The notes: generated by a model from the letters alone, not told the origin. Positions 24,211 to 33,134 are shown, counted from the first letter of the stretch. The stretch: 64,000 nt of DNA from Bacilliculturomica massiliensis (GCF_900605495.1 NZ_LR027599.1:1-64000); one strand, 5' to 3'. Made by a program: numbers and translations.

Positions 24211-24596
24211 CGAAACACCAACTTTCTGTATTTAAGTATCAGGCGTTTGTCGATCACTGATAAGCTCGACACAGCAGAAAGGAACTGGGAGTCAGGGTTC
24301 ACGCCCTCCTGAAAGCTCACGTCGGTGTCACCTTCTTTGATCTTCGATACGATCAACGCCGTTTCCGCCTCGCCAAGCAGCCCCATCTGCTTTTTCTGCA
24401 AAAGAAAAGCGCCGCAGACTGCATCCACCATAGCGTTATACAGATCGTCCGGCACTTTCTTTTGATTTGTTTTGATCAAAATTTCTTTTTCCGTTTTCTC
24501 CCAGATAAATTGAATCGGCCATGAATCTCCATCTTGGACGGCATACCCAAGGGATTCCAGCCGCTTTTTTATGTCCTCATTCATGGCCGCCACCAT
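24207..24596 (-). CDS. Head-tail connector (adaptor) protein
   Basis: A 129-residue protein (MNEDIKKRLESLGYAVQDGD; LYNAMVDAVCGAFLLQKKQM; ending LILKYRKLVF), helical as in gp6/gp15-type adaptors. ATG at 24596 overlaps the capsid stop (TAATG), while an internal ATG at 24584 is another possible start. Confidence 0.65.
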   Translation of the reverse strand: MVAAMNEDIKKRLESLGYAVQDGDSWPIQFIWEKTEKEILIKTNQKKVPDDLYNAMVDAVCGAFLLQKKQMGLLGEAETALIVSKIKEGDTDVSFQEGVNPDSQFLSAVSSLSVIDKRLILKYRKLVFR

Positions 24597-25612
24597 TATG
24601 CGATCGTGGCCATAAAGACCTGATCAGCATACGGGAAGGACGGAAGCGCGGTAGCAACGGCCTTAGTCCACTTAGCGACTGGATCGATGGTGGCATACTG
24701 CACAACGGTGATATTCCCGATTGTTTCCATGTCAACAGCGGGATTTTTGCGTAATTCCAGCTCCTCCGCAGTGAGGCCGTACAGGGTCTCGCCCATCATG
24801 CCATCAGGCATCAAGATAAAACCTGCCTCCGGGAAGAATCTATTTACGGTGTATCCTCCCTTTTTGTTGTCTTTGCGGAATTTCTTGTCGTAGATCGCGA
24901 TGGTCGGAAGACCCTGCGAACTCAGGAAGGCGTTCAGCTCAGCCTGGGACAAAAGTTTATCGCTGTTCACTCCAAGTGTGCCCTTCCGAATCTTCTCATC
25001 TCTTAAAATGATGTTCAGATTTCTCTTACTGGTCAGGGCTCGCGTCGGCGTAAACCCGGTGTCATCAACGATCTTGTCGCAGGCGTCGTAAATGTCCTGT
25101 AAAATATCCGGCGTTCCGCTCCCCCATGTAAATGATTTCTTGTGATCTGTCGGAGCACCGTAGTCGATGGCGAGCTTGACCCCGTTTTCGTTGATCGCCA
25201 ACTTCCCAGTTGACAGCGCTTCCATGCGCAGGGCTTCTACTCTGGTTTCAATGTTTTCCGCCAACTCCTCGACGTCGTTGAATATCTTGTCAATAATCTG
25301 CTGCTCTTCCATGCTGTTTCTTGGGCTTTCCAACTGGATGATCTGTTCTTCCGTTAAACGCTTCTTTCTTTTTATAAATGCCAACTCTGCAAGGTCATAG
25401 TTCACACCATCTCGTCCGCCTATCTCTGCTTCTGTGTCGAATCCGTGGATGCTCGCGGATATCGGCAGACCTCCGGCGCCCTTTATCAACTCTGCTTTTA
25501 AGCCTTCGATTTTACGCTCCGGGAAGAGCGTCGGACCCAACATAGGAATCGTCGGGCGCTCTTTGATGTAATTTATCAGTTCCTGTGCAGACAGTAATTC
25601 TTCGATTGTCAT
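24596..25612 (-). CDS. Major capsid protein, lambda gpE-like
   Basis: A 338-residue protein (MTIEELLSAQELINYIKERP; ITVVQYATIDPVAKWTKAVA) with a central TRALTSKRNLNIILRDEKIR and VNRFFPEAGFILMPDGMMGE, the pattern of the phage_cap_E (HK97-fold) family. It forms the capsid lattice with the scaffold and decoration proteins just upstream. Confidence 0.9.
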   Translation of the reverse strand: MTIEELLSAQELINYIKERPTIPMLGPTLFPERKIEGLKAELIKGAGGLPISASIHGFDTEAEIGGRDGVNYDLAELAFIKRKKRLTEEQIIQLESPRNSMEEQQIIDKIFNDVEELAENIETRVEALRMEALSTGKLAINENGVKLAIDYGAPTDHKKSFTWGSGTPDILQDIYDACDKIVDDTGFTPTRALTSKRNLNIILRDEKIRKGTLGVNSDKLLSQAELNAFLSSQGLPTIAIYDKKFRKDNKKGGYTVNRFFPEAGFILMPDGMMGETLYGLTAEELELRKNPAVDMETIGNITVVQYATIDPVAKWTKAVATALPSFPYADQVFMATIA

Positions 25613-25624
25613 GATATTTCCCTC

Positions 25625-26005
25625 CTATCTAAATTTAACTTCGGGGAGCTTCGCCTTGATCTGCTCGGCTGCCTCCACGATGTAGTCGCCCTGAAGACGC
25701 TCAGGGATAACGTATCCCTCCACCAGCACACCAACCGGCTGATCTCCGTATCTGACGTTGACCGTGCTCATTGTAATGCCAGCGGGGTCCTCGGACAGCG
25801 TATAGGTGTAACTGCCGGACGACCCGCTGCGGGTAATCTTTACCGCCTTACCGCTCGCCCCGATCAGGGTACCGGCCTTGACGTACTTGTCGCCGTTTTC
25901 GTCGGCTGTTACGCCCTCGGAAACCGCCGTCGCTGTAAACGACACGAATTTTTCGCTTGCAAGAAATTCCGGCGAACTCTGCGCCGGGATGTTTTTGTAA
26001 TACAT
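25625..26005 (-). CDS. Head decoration / head fibre protein
   Basis: A 126-residue beta-rich protein starting MYYKNIPAQSSPEFLASEKF, ending AEQIKAKLPEVKFR. Position between scaffold and capsid matches decoration (gpD-like) proteins. ATG at 26005 follows AAGGAGG; a longer frame overlaps the scaffold gene end. Confidence 0.7.
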   Translation of the reverse strand: MYYKNIPAQSSPEFLASEKFVSFTATAVSEGVTADENGDKYVKAGTLIGASGKAVKITRSGSSGSYTYTLSEDPAGITMSTVNVRYGDQPVGVLVEGYVIPERLQGDYIVEAAEQIKAKLPEVKFR

Positions 26006-26016
26006 GATTTGCCTCC

Positions 26017-26751
26017 TTACTTTTGTGCCCACGCCGAAGCGTAGGGGTTATCCGTTTTCGCCGCCTCTTTACGTGCAGCAGCGATTGCCGCTGCCCTGCT
26101 GGTCTTTGCGGGGTCTCCGCCAGCCTTTGGAATGTAGCCGGGTTTTCCTGGTCCCGCCAGGGCCCCAGAGCCCTTGAATGCGGGTACGTCCTCAAGCACC
26201 TTGTTGATCGCCGCCTTGATTGCCTCATCGTCCGTCGTGCCGTCGTCCTTGACCGCTTTGCTCATATCAGCCAGCTTGAGCACATAAGGAATAGATTTTG
26301 CTTCAACGCCCAGTTCCACTGCCATCAGAACAGCCTTGCTTTCTACAATAGCCTTCTGTGCCGTCTCTTTTGCCGTTTCCACCTCCTTTTTTAACGCAAT
26401 GGGGTCGGGTTGGTTCTTTGCTTTTTCGCTCTTAAAAGTGGCGATTGCCTGCTGAATCTCATCCTGACTCAAACCCTGCTGTTTGAAGTAGTTTTTTAAG
26501 ACAGCGTCCTCTTTGACGTTCTGTGCTCCTGCAACAAGCTCCATTACCTTCTCAAGGTCAAAAGTGGGTGCGCCCTGGCCTCCGGGTTGTCCTCCAGCGG
26601 CTACTCCGGTGCCTGCGCCCGCTCCTGCCTGAGCGCCAGCTCCGGCCTGACCTCCAGTGGCTCCCTGGTCGCCTGCTCCAGCGGCTCCGCCACCAGTCCC
26701 ATCTGCCTCCAGCAACGGCAAAAATCTTCCGAATAATCTTCCCTTTAACAT
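26017..26751 (-). CDS. Capsid scaffolding protein
   Basis: A 244-residue protein: MLKGRLFGRFLPLLEADGTG, a Gly/Ala/Gln-rich low-complexity stretch (about 20-60), helical middle (DEIQQAIATFKSEKAKNQPD; KKEVETAKETAQKAIVESKA) and an Ala/Lys-rich C-terminus. The coiled-coil build and place before the capsid gene fit a scaffold. GGAGGTAAGG precedes ATG. Confidence 0.82.
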   Translation of the reverse strand: MLKGRLFGRFLPLLEADGTGGGAAGAGDQGATGGQAGAGAQAGAGAGTGVAAGGQPGGQGAPTFDLEKVMELVAGAQNVKEDAVLKNYFKQQGLSQDEIQQAIATFKSEKAKNQPDPIALKKEVETAKETAQKAIVESKAVLMAVELGVEAKSIPYVLKLADMSKAVKDDGTTDDEAIKAAINKVLEDVPAFKGSGALAGPGKPGYIPKAGGDPAKTSRAAAIAAARKEAAKTDNPYASAWAQK

Positions 26752-26755
26752 TTCC

Positions 26756-26860
26756 TTACCTCCAGTTTTCCGTGTGTCTCACGATTTCAGTTTTTATGGG
26801 TGTCTCCCTTGCCAGTTGTTCCGGGGTGTCTCCCCGTAGTTTAAGCTCTTCGGAGCGCAT
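26756..26860 (-). CDS. Possible small phage protein (34 residues)
   Basis: Reads MRSEELKLRGDTPEQLARET and ends TENWR, a protein-like charged sequence; its stop lies in the scaffold ribosome site. There is no convincing ribosome site since the start follows directly on a terminator T run, so it is weakly supported. Confidence 0.3.
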   Translation of the reverse strand: MRSEELKLRGDTPEQLARETPIKTEIVRHTENWR

Positions 26861-26861
26861 A

Positions 26862-26885
26862 ATAAAAGAGACCCCGAAAGGTCTC
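26862..26885 (-). terminator. Terminator before the scaffold gene
   Basis: Stem GAGACC/GGTCTC (26868-26873 with 26880-26885), then TTTTATT on the minus strand. It may lower capsid-gene read-through from the packaging genes or reflect a past insertion boundary. Confidence 0.7.
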
Positions 26886-26902
26886 CTGCTGCCAAACTGA
26901 TT

Positions 26903-27109
26903 CTATCTATATTTTTCCTGTATCTCTTTTAGCCTGCGGTTTAATTTCTCATCAATCGGGCGGAAATATTCTTGATTCGTGTCCAGCCCGCCTACGTACT
27001 TCCCTTCCGCTTTCAATTTCTTTTCCATCGCTTCGGACTCTTCGATGTTCTCTCTAAGTGCTTGTTCCCACTCTTCTTGGGCGAGCTCATTCTTCTCTTC
27101 CCTAGTCAC
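26903..27109 (-). CDS. Small charged phage protein
   Basis: A 68-residue highly charged helical protein (MTREEKNELAQEEWEQALRE; FRPIDEKLNRRLKEIQEKY). GTG start at 27109 follows GGAGGAAAAAGC and overlaps the end of the minor head gene. Function not recognised. Confidence 0.65.
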   Translation of the reverse strand: MTREEKNELAQEEWEQALRENIEESEAMEKKLKAEGKYVGGLDTNQEYFRPIDEKLNRRLKEIQEKYR

Positions 27110-28637
27110 GCTTTTTCCTCCAATACCCCACCTTTATATCCTTCGCAATTTGTTTCACTTTTTCGTGGCGGCCGTCACCTTCGGCAATTTCAAAGACCGA
27201 TCTTGCGGATGGCTCCACTGATTTCGATTCCCTCGATAGCTCGTATATGTACTTTTCATCAATGCCACGAAGTTTCGCTAGCTTGCAATCTCTAAATAAT
27301 CCAATATCTTGATTGCTAAAAGAGTACTCGTTGTTCGACCCAGCCGGATGATTGTGAGTCATAATAGATCCGTTTAATACTTCACCCAACGCTAATGGAT
27401 TCACACCGTTTTTGTCTCCTACAAAATGATATACCTTTCCATTCTTGAGGATTACATAAGCATGTTCTTCGTTAGAATCACGTATGAGCGCTTCATACTC
27501 TCTTAGCTTTGATTCTACCAGCGCTGTATTATCTCTGTCAATTCGTTCGACGAATTTGGGTGGTGCTATCGAGGTGATTGCGCCTCCACCTGCGCCTAGT
27601 CCACCTTCGGAAACATATTGCTTCCGCCACTCTTTATACGTCATATTCGGAACCATCGTCGTCTTTCCGTCCTTGCCCCTGGCTGCCCGAACCTCGCCCT
27701 CGGTAAACTCGTCGTTAAAATACGGACACGTCGTCCCACGGCAACGCGGATGAAAAGGCGGCGCGGTTACGCCTACTTTGAAATCTGACATTTTGAATAC
27801 CTTACCGTCGAGATCGCCGCATACGCCGCACGTCTGGCTGTCCAGTGTCTCTACCAGCTCATAACGTTCTACCCCGAGATCATTAAAGCAATCCCGTTGT
27901 GATGCCGACGCAAAGAATGCAGACTCTGTCATAACCAACGTCCCGGCCCTCATTTTACCGACCCCGAACCGTTTCGCGATTGCCTTGATCGCCCGATCCG
28001 GCGCTTCGCCCCGGATAATCATCTGCGTAAGCTGTGTGTGTAGTTCGTCAACCAGCTTTGTCCGATCTTTCCAGATTCTCGCGCTGAAATTCGATCCGTC
28101 AGCCGCCCAAGGCTTTGAGAGGACTTTGTCTATCCGGTTTACATCAATAGCCGCCATAGTCCACCCGACACCCGCTGCGCGCTGAATCTCGAACGCAGTG
28201 CGATAGTACCCCTCTGTATAGATATTTCGCAAAAGGGCATCGGTATCGTCCAGATGGTTCCCATAAAGTGCCTCCGCCTGCTGCTGAAGCTGCAGCTTGA
28301 CCGCTTCCAGCCGAGAAATATGAATTCTTGCAGAAGCGTTTTCCAACTCCTTCAGCCAGCGCTGATCAATCGCATTTTCCCGCCCCGCTCTTATGTATTC
28401 CTCGACTGTCCATTTGAATTCTTCGAGCTCCTTGGCGTCCAGCAGCCGCTTTGCCTCCTGAAGACTGATGCCGTTATTGTCCGCCATACGCTGATACCAG
28501 ATTGCAAGATCCTTTTCGATGGAAGCTGTGGCCTTTTTAAACTCCCGGTCTAAATCCACCATGTAAGCTTCGCCCTTGTTCAGCAGCGACTCTTCCAACT
28601 TTGCGAAACGTTTCCTCCAATAGGCACTATTCTTCAT
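27102..28637 (-). CDS. Minor head protein (MuF/SPP1 gp7-like) fused to a JAB/MPN-like metalloprotease domain
   Basis: A 511-residue protein. Residues 1-300 are a MuF-type minor capsid part (KNSAYWRKRFAKLEESLLNK; GKMRAGTLVMTESAFFASAS; zinc-finger-like TCGVCGDLDGK and HPRCRGTTCPY). The C-terminal part (about 365-465) has EEHAYVILKNGKVYHFVGD and GSIMTHNHPAGS followed by SFSNQDIGLF. The Glu, HNH and S-x2-D placing resembles the JAMM signature of RadC/MPN domains, with a few extra residues between His and Ser. MuF proteins carrying C-terminal toxin or enzyme domains are known in temperate phages. The start at 28637 follows AGAGGGTG and overlaps the portal end. Confidence 0.8.
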   Translation of the reverse strand: MKNSAYWRKRFAKLEESLLNKGEAYMVDLDREFKKATASIEKDLAIWYQRMADNNGISLQEAKRLLDAKELEEFKWTVEEYIRAGRENAIDQRWLKELENASARIHISRLEAVKLQLQQQAEALYGNHLDDTDALLRNIYTEGYYRTAFEIQRAAGVGWTMAAIDVNRIDKVLSKPWAADGSNFSARIWKDRTKLVDELHTQLTQMIIRGEAPDRAIKAIAKRFGVGKMRAGTLVMTESAFFASASQRDCFNDLGVERYELVETLDSQTCGVCGDLDGKVFKMSDFKVGVTAPPFHPRCRGTTCPYFNDEFTEGEVRAARGKDGKTTMVPNMTYKEWRKQYVSEGGLGAGGGAITSIAPPKFVERIDRDNTALVESKLREYEALIRDSNEEHAYVILKNGKVYHFVGDKNGVNPLALGEVLNGSIMTHNHPAGSNNEYSFSNQDIGLFRDCKLAKLRGIDEKYIYELSRESKSVEPSARSVFEIAEGDGRHEKVKQIAKDIKVGYWRKKRD

Positions 28638-30000
28638 CACCATCACCCTCTATCGGATCAGCCGGCGGAAAAGCATCTTTATAAACGGTATCCTCCTTTG
28701 CCTTCTGGTTCTCCAGCCGTTTCTTTTCCTCCTCCACATCCTCTACCCACGGATGACGCTCGATGATTGTCTTGTCCGAGATAATCCCGACGCTTTTCTG
28801 TGCGATGTCTGCCAGCTCCGTGTCGTTGGTCACCCTAGTCCGCGTCCACGTCTGGCGGATTTCTCCAACCTCAAATCCTCCAAACTTCCCGAGCACGCGG
28901 ATCAGTTCTCCGAATCCCAGGCGGAATTCTGTCTCTTTTAACCCCATCTTGAGTTCCAAGAGAGAATAAAGGTACCCCAGCGCCACACCTGACGAATTTC
29001 CAAAGTTAGCCGGATCCGGGTCAATTCCCTGCCCCTGTTCAAAGATTGCTTTGCGCGTCATATTGAGCATTTTCTCCCGTGCCTCAACCGGAATGTCAAT
29101 GGTCAGCGTAGTCAGGCCGCCGGAACTGTCCCCCGCATCATCCAGCTTTACGGTTTTGTACTTTTTTAGAGCGCCGGTAAACTCGTCCAGGTCGGTGCCG
29201 CTGTATCCCGACAAAATAAAAATGACCTCCTGGATATCTTCAAGGTCATTGAGAAAGCCGCTGTACACCTTGTCATAAGCGTCAATCAGGCTTTTAATAT
29301 TTTTGAGATCGTTTGACGGAACGTTGTTGTTGAAAAACGGGATAAAGGGGACGAGACCGAATTCGTGCCGATATACATTCGTCGGCTCTTCTCTGCCAAA
29401 TACAAAGTGCGGTTGTATGGTACGGTACGTTCCTGCCGTTACCAGCTTCCGATATACCGCGCATTCCGTGTCCGTCCACACCTCTATGATCTCGTACCGT
29501 TTCCCGTCGTCCAGCAGTTCCACGTAGGAGCGAATCACCGCGGACAGTTTGCGATTGAGATCGTTTGTCCAAAACGGAATGATCTGTTTCGGATCGATGG
29601 CCGCATACTGCGGATGATTGTCATCATCCTTCCAGACGTGAGCCCAGGCGACCTTGCAGTTGCTTGCATTGATGCACATGTCCTTGCAGAACTTTGCATA
29701 TCGGTCGCCCAGAATTTCCCTCAGACGTTTGTTCGCCGCGTCATTTCCCAGATCAAACATAGGAGGGTCCGAAAAACCATATGCGGCCTCCTGATTTACG
29801 AGTAACCCATGAAAATTGCTGGGAATGCGGTTATCTGCGTTTCTGAGCGGATCATCGCATTCCTTACGAACCACTGCGCCGCGCTTTAGGATATCTGTTT
29901 CATTTCGGTAATAGCGTTCTGCTTCCTCCGCGTCGCGCACAAACTTTCCGTGCGCAATCGCAGAGGTCTTCAGCAGCTCTTTGACCGCTTCTATTTCCAT
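28627..30000 (-). CDS. Portal protein, SPP1 gp6-like
   Basis: A 457-residue protein (MEIEAVKELLKTSAIAHGKF; AAIDPKQIIPFWTNDLNRKL; FGLVPFIPFFNNNVPSNDLK; DDAGDSSGGLTTLTIDIPVE), the SPP1-type portal pattern. It forms the dodecameric DNA channel and terminase dock. ATG at 30000 is preferred because AAGGAAGGTGA lies about eight bases upstream. Confidence 0.9.
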   Translation of the reverse strand: MEIEAVKELLKTSAIAHGKFVRDAEEAERYYRNETDILKRGAVVRKECDDPLRNADNRIPSNFHGLLVNQEAAYGFSDPPMFDLGNDAANKRLREILGDRYAKFCKDMCINASNCKVAWAHVWKDDDNHPQYAAIDPKQIIPFWTNDLNRKLSAVIRSYVELLDDGKRYEIIEVWTDTECAVYRKLVTAGTYRTIQPHFVFGREEPTNVYRHEFGLVPFIPFFNNNVPSNDLKNIKSLIDAYDKVYSGFLNDLEDIQEVIFILSGYSGTDLDEFTGALKKYKTVKLDDAGDSSGGLTTLTIDIPVEAREKMLNMTRKAIFEQGQGIDPDPANFGNSSGVALGYLYSLLELKMGLKETEFRLGFGELIRVLGKFGGFEVGEIRQTWTRTRVTNDTELADIAQKSVGIISDKTIIERHPWVEDVEEEKKRLENQKAKEDTVYKDAFPPADPIEGDGDEE

Positions 30001-30008
30001 TACTATGC

Positions 30009-31427
30009 TCACCTTCCTTTCGGCTTCAGGACGGACACGCCACCCTTTTTCTCCATCTTCTCTGCAATTCCCGTTGTGGCGTCAGGCGCGTCATCGTGGG
30101 CGTTTTTTCCCTCCCGCTGATACTTGATCATCGCATCATAATATTCTGGCCAGCAATCCCGCCAGTTAACGGGATAATAAACGTGATTCATGACCCACGT
30201 TGCGTTTGACAGTATTCGCGCCTGCTTGTTTTTCGACTGGTGGAACCATCGAACGGAACAGCGATTGCTCCCGTACCGCTCCGCCAGTATTCGTTCGACA
30301 GACCGGGCAAACCCTCGACCGCCGTTGTTGCTCTCAATGTCCGCTGTATTGACACCGCCGTCATGAAGCATCTGCGCCGTGGCCGGCTCCGTAACCTCCA
30401 TCGGCTCTTTGGTGTAAAGGACATCGAGAATATACGCCTCATTGTTGTAAATGCCGTAGTTGATGGAGCACAGATAATCTTCTCCCGTGTCAGCCGTATC
30501 CGTATAGTTGCAGATTCGGGTAAACAGCGGGTTTCCGTTCTCGTCCCTCGGAATATCCGTATAGGTCTTGAAACTGCTGTACAACCGTCCTTTGAGGTCA
30601 ATCGGTTCCTGCTGGTAGTTCGCTGAGGCGATATCCGCCCCCATTGCTTTTTTCTTTGTCTCGTATGATCTTCTCGAAAGAATCTCAGGACAGAGCATCG
30701 TCCCATCATCCTGTAACGCCTTCATACTGATGTGCCGGATTTTGGTCCCCGCCTCTTTGAAATGATCCAGCGCCCGGCCGGCCAGATCACCGGTGGCCCA
30801 TCTGGTCATGATGATAATTATCTTTCCACCCTCCTCCAGACGGGAAAACATCGTATTGGTAAACCAGTCCCATTGTTTTTCCAGCACATCGGCGTTATAG
30901 GCCTCCTGAGCGTTTTTGATCAGGTCATCGATAATCATCAAGGAACAGCCGAACCCTGTGGCTGTGCCCGTGGGAGACGTGGCGAGATAGTTATTGTATC
31001 CGCCCTCTAAGCTCCATAGATTCATCGCACCGTCACCCTGTTTGATTCGGACGCCGGCGAAGACATCGGAAAACACTGGCTTATACTGATCCGCCTTGGT
31101 CTCCTGAATATCATCGCGAACGTTTTTCGAAAACATGGTTGATAGTGTCTCGTTATATGATCCGGTCATGATCTTTGCAGTATGATCCCGACCCAGTACC
31201 CACTCGACAAACAGGCCCGCAGTCCGGCTCTTTCCGTGGCGCGGTGGAAGATTAAGAATCATTACCTCGTCATCAGATTCAAGGAATTGCTGAAAATCGT
31301 TACAAAGTTCCACAAGATACTTCCGGTTGCTCTGATAGAAGCCAGGAGCCTTAAGCTGGCAATAAAAAAAGAACTCACGTCTCGCAAGTTCGATCTTTGC
31401 TCCCAACGTTATGAGTTCTTTATCCAT
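30009..31427 (-). CDS. Terminase large subunit
   Basis: A 472-residue packaging ATPase-nuclease. The Walker A-like motif is NLPPRHGKS (about residue 60), Walker B is CSLMIIDDLI, and a nuclease-side motif NAHDDAPDATTG is near the C-terminus; TADTGEDYLCSIN supplies another acidic position. It cuts concatemeric DNA and drives it into the prohead. Overlaps the small subunit gene by 8 bases. Confidence 0.93.
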   Translation of the reverse strand: MDKELITLGAKIELARREFFFYCQLKAPGFYQSNRKYLVELCNDFQQFLESDDEVMILNLPPRHGKSRTAGLFVEWVLGRDHTAKIMTGSYNETLSTMFSKNVRDDIQETKADQYKPVFSDVFAGVRIKQGDGAMNLWSLEGGYNNYLATSPTGTATGFGCSLMIIDDLIKNAQEAYNADVLEKQWDWFTNTMFSRLEEGGKIIIIMTRWATGDLAGRALDHFKEAGTKIRHISMKALQDDGTMLCPEILSRRSYETKKKAMGADIASANYQQEPIDLKGRLYSSFKTYTDIPRDENGNPLFTRICNYTDTADTGEDYLCSINYGIYNNEAYILDVLYTKEPMEVTEPATAQMLHDGGVNTADIESNNGGRGFARSVERILAERYGSNRCSVRWFHQSKNKQARILSNATWVMNHVYYPVNWRDCWPEYYDAMIKYQREGKNAHDDAPDATTGIAEKMEKKGGVSVLKPKGR

Positions 31428-31953
31428 CGCCGATCAGCTTCTTCAAATCCTCGGTGGAGAGCGCAGCATAAGGGTTATTGACTTCTCCCTTAATCTCTAC
31501 CTTATCCGTGAACATACCCAGATGCCGCGCCAAGCTGTCCAGTGCTCCTCGTTTGTCTGCCAGTTTGTATTTTTTGATGTAGCCAGCGAAGACTCGGTTA
31601 GACCCGACGCCCTCGAAGACCTCCTGCACATCCAGACCGGCCAGAGCAGCCGCCGTCTCGTCGTCCAGCTCGGTGATCGACTTCGGGCTGCCGTCCGTCT
31701 CAAACAGGTTTCTGGGGTCGAAAAAAGCGAGCTTGGCGTACTCCGCTAATACTCGCTCCTGGGTTATCTCTGTTTTCTTCTGTAATTGTTTTTGCCGCTG
31801 TTTTATGTAGTTTGCGACATCAACATCCTTCAACAGTCGTTGCCCCTGGCTGTGGGCCGTTTTAGGGCTGTACCCCGCCCTGATCGCCGCCTGGGTGGCA
31901 TTGAGATCAATGAGATATTCTTCTGCAAATTTTTGTTTCTTTCCAGTAAACAT
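31420..31953 (-). CDS. Terminase small subunit
   Basis: A 177-residue protein with the HTH-type N-terminus of terminase small subunits (MFTGKKQKFAEEYLIDLNAT; QAAIRAGYSPKTAHSQGQRL), which binds the pac or cos site. ATG at 31953 is chosen because AAGGAGG is eight bases upstream; GTG three codons earlier overlaps that site. Confidence 0.9.
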   Translation of the reverse strand: MFTGKKQKFAEEYLIDLNATQAAIRAGYSPKTAHSQGQRLLKDVDVANYIKQRQKQLQKKTEITQERVLAEYAKLAFFDPRNLFETDGSPKSITELDDETAAALAGLDVQEVFEGVGSNRVFAGYIKKYKLADKRGALDSLARHLGMFTDKVEIKGEVNNPYAALSTEDLKKLIGDG

Positions 31954-31983
31954 CAATGCCACCTCCTTCCCTTTCGGTGTTAT

Positions 31984-32265
31984 TTAATAAAATTTATAAG
32001 CAGTAGCCATAAATTGTAGAAACTGCTTCGTGCCAAATGTATCACCCATTAGCAAATCATATACATTTTCATCGCTTAGTGGTTGAGTTTTCTCATTTTT
32101 TATTTTAGGTTCGCCTGCTCCGTATTCTATATCATGTGAATATAGAATCCACCCATCTTCATTTAAACCTACAAATTCGTCCGCGTCCTCCTCTCTTCCC
32201 CAATCATTTACCTTCCTGACATTTCTCGTAATAGTCATAAAACTAATCATTTTTTTTGCCTTCAT
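31984..32265 (-). CDS. Hypothetical AT-rich phage protein, possibly the 3' part of a frameshifted gene
   Basis: Reads MKAKKMISFMTITRNVRKVN, DWGREEDADEFVGLNEDGWI, ending QFMATAYKFY. It has no good ribosome site. The short gene at 32243-32350 overlaps it in another frame across a run of eight A (GGCAAAAAAAATG), which suggests either a true small-gene overlap or a frameshift in one longer gene. More AT-rich than its neighbours, so it may be a moron before the terminase genes. Confidence 0.5.
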   Translation of the reverse strand: MKAKKMISFMTITRNVRKVNDWGREEDADEFVGLNEDGWILYSHDIEYGAGEPKIKNEKTQPLSDENVYDLLMGDTFGTKQFLQFMATAYKFY

Positions 32266-32350
32266 TACTGTTTGTGTATTCCGCTTCAAACTCAAATCTT
32301 TCCGTTCCTTTTTCTCGTGATACACGAATAATTTCTTTTAAATCAAACAT
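32243..32350 (-). CDS. Short ORF (35 residues), possibly the 5' part of a frameshifted gene
   Basis: MFDLKEIIRVSREKGTERFE, then FEAEYTNSNEGKKND and stop. ATG at 32350 has a good ribosome site (AGAGGGTGG). The last codons pass over the poly-A run shared with the following frame. Confidence 0.45.
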   Translation of the reverse strand: MFDLKEIIRVSREKGTERFEFEAEYTNSNEGKKND

Positions 32351-32405
32351 GTAATTTCCACCCTCTTTCCGCCATTATTCTACCAAATCCAACCAGAAAA
32401 GGCAA

Positions 32406-32432
32406 GCTAAAAGCCCCGACCTCCGCCGGGGC
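32406..32432 (-). terminator. Terminator after the late regulator
   Basis: Stem GCCCCG/CGGGGC (32413-32418 with 32427-32432), TTTTAGC on the minus strand. Two weaker hairpins (32457-32480 and 32498-32521) follow upstream; no gene is seen in 32433-32574, which probably also holds the late promoter. Confidence 0.6.
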
Positions 32433-32574
32433 CAAATAAGGAGGAGAAACAACAAAACCGCAGGCTGATCACCTACGGTTCGTTTGTTATATCAGAGAGC
32501 CCTCCGTCTCCGGAAGGCTTCTGTGGGTGGGTAGATACCTATTAGTCACTTTCACCCAATATCATAATAGCACA

Positions 32575-32982
32575 CTACATTTCGGATTTTTCGGTCATTT
32601 TCAAAAATCTATCATATCTTTTTCGAACCACGCTCTCGTCTGCATAGCCCAATTCGCCCGCCACTCGCCGCCAACTGAGACCATTGCGGTATCGCATCCT
32701 CAGAATGTCCCGCATCTCTGGATCGTCAACGCCGTCCAGCCAGTCCTCCATTCTCTCGATCTCGTCCTGTATGTCCGCAAGTTTTCTTTCCAGCCGTTTT
32801 CGTAACCGAACACATCGAGACTCATCAACGCCGTCAATCAGTATTGTGCGCTCTATGTACGGATGCTCGATCATGGATCCCCTTACGCTGTCTGAGGTAA
32901 AGGGCAGGCTGTGCAGTTCTTCTTGCAGGTGTCGGGCTTCGTTGATCAACGATCTCAGCTGCTCTAATTCCCCTTTTGTCAA
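32575..32982 (-). CDS. Phage late transcription regulator (sigma-70 region 4-like / ArpU-type)
   Basis: A 135-residue protein: helical N-terminus (MTKGELEQLRSLINEARHLQ), coiled middle, and a C-terminal HTH (MRDILRMRYRNGLSWRRVAG; ELGYADESVVRKRYDRFLKM) resembling sigma region 4 and the DUF1492/ArpU-type late regulators. Its place between replication and terminase genes is where late activators normally lie. TTG start at 32982 is preceded by AAGGTGGGAG. Confidence 0.75.
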   Translation of the reverse strand: MTKGELEQLRSLINEARHLQEELHSLPFTSDSVRGSMIEHPYIERTILIDGVDESRCVRLRKRLERKLADIQDEIERMEDWLDGVDDPEMRDILRMRYRNGLSWRRVAGELGYADESVVRKRYDRFLKMTEKSEM

Positions 32983-33024
32983 TCTCCCACCTTATACCTT
33001 TCAGTGTTTATATTGCTTGTAAAT

Positions 33025-33053
33025 ATTCTATCTTATATTACCTATTCATGCAA
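33025..33053 (-). promoter_or_regulatory. Putative promoter for the late regulator
   Basis: Minus strand TTGCAT (33048-33053), 17 bp, TAGAAT (33025-33030), some 40 bp upstream of the regulator start. Confidence 0.5.
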
Positions 33054-33134
33054 GTGCTTTGCGATCCGGTTGAAGTTCATGTATTTACTGAGCACCCTTA
33101 TCACCTCGAATCCAAATCCATGCAACGCAGACAT
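33042..33134 (-). CDS. Possible small phage protein (30 residues)
   Basis: MSALHGFGFEVIRVLSKYMN, ending NRIAKHLHE, amphipathic helix-like. GGAAGGTGCC precedes the ATG, and the gene starts 12 bases after the preceding stop. Its end overlaps the promoter of the late regulator, so it is only moderately supported. Confidence 0.4.
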   Translation of the reverse strand: MSALHGFGFEVIRVLSKYMNFNRIAKHLHE

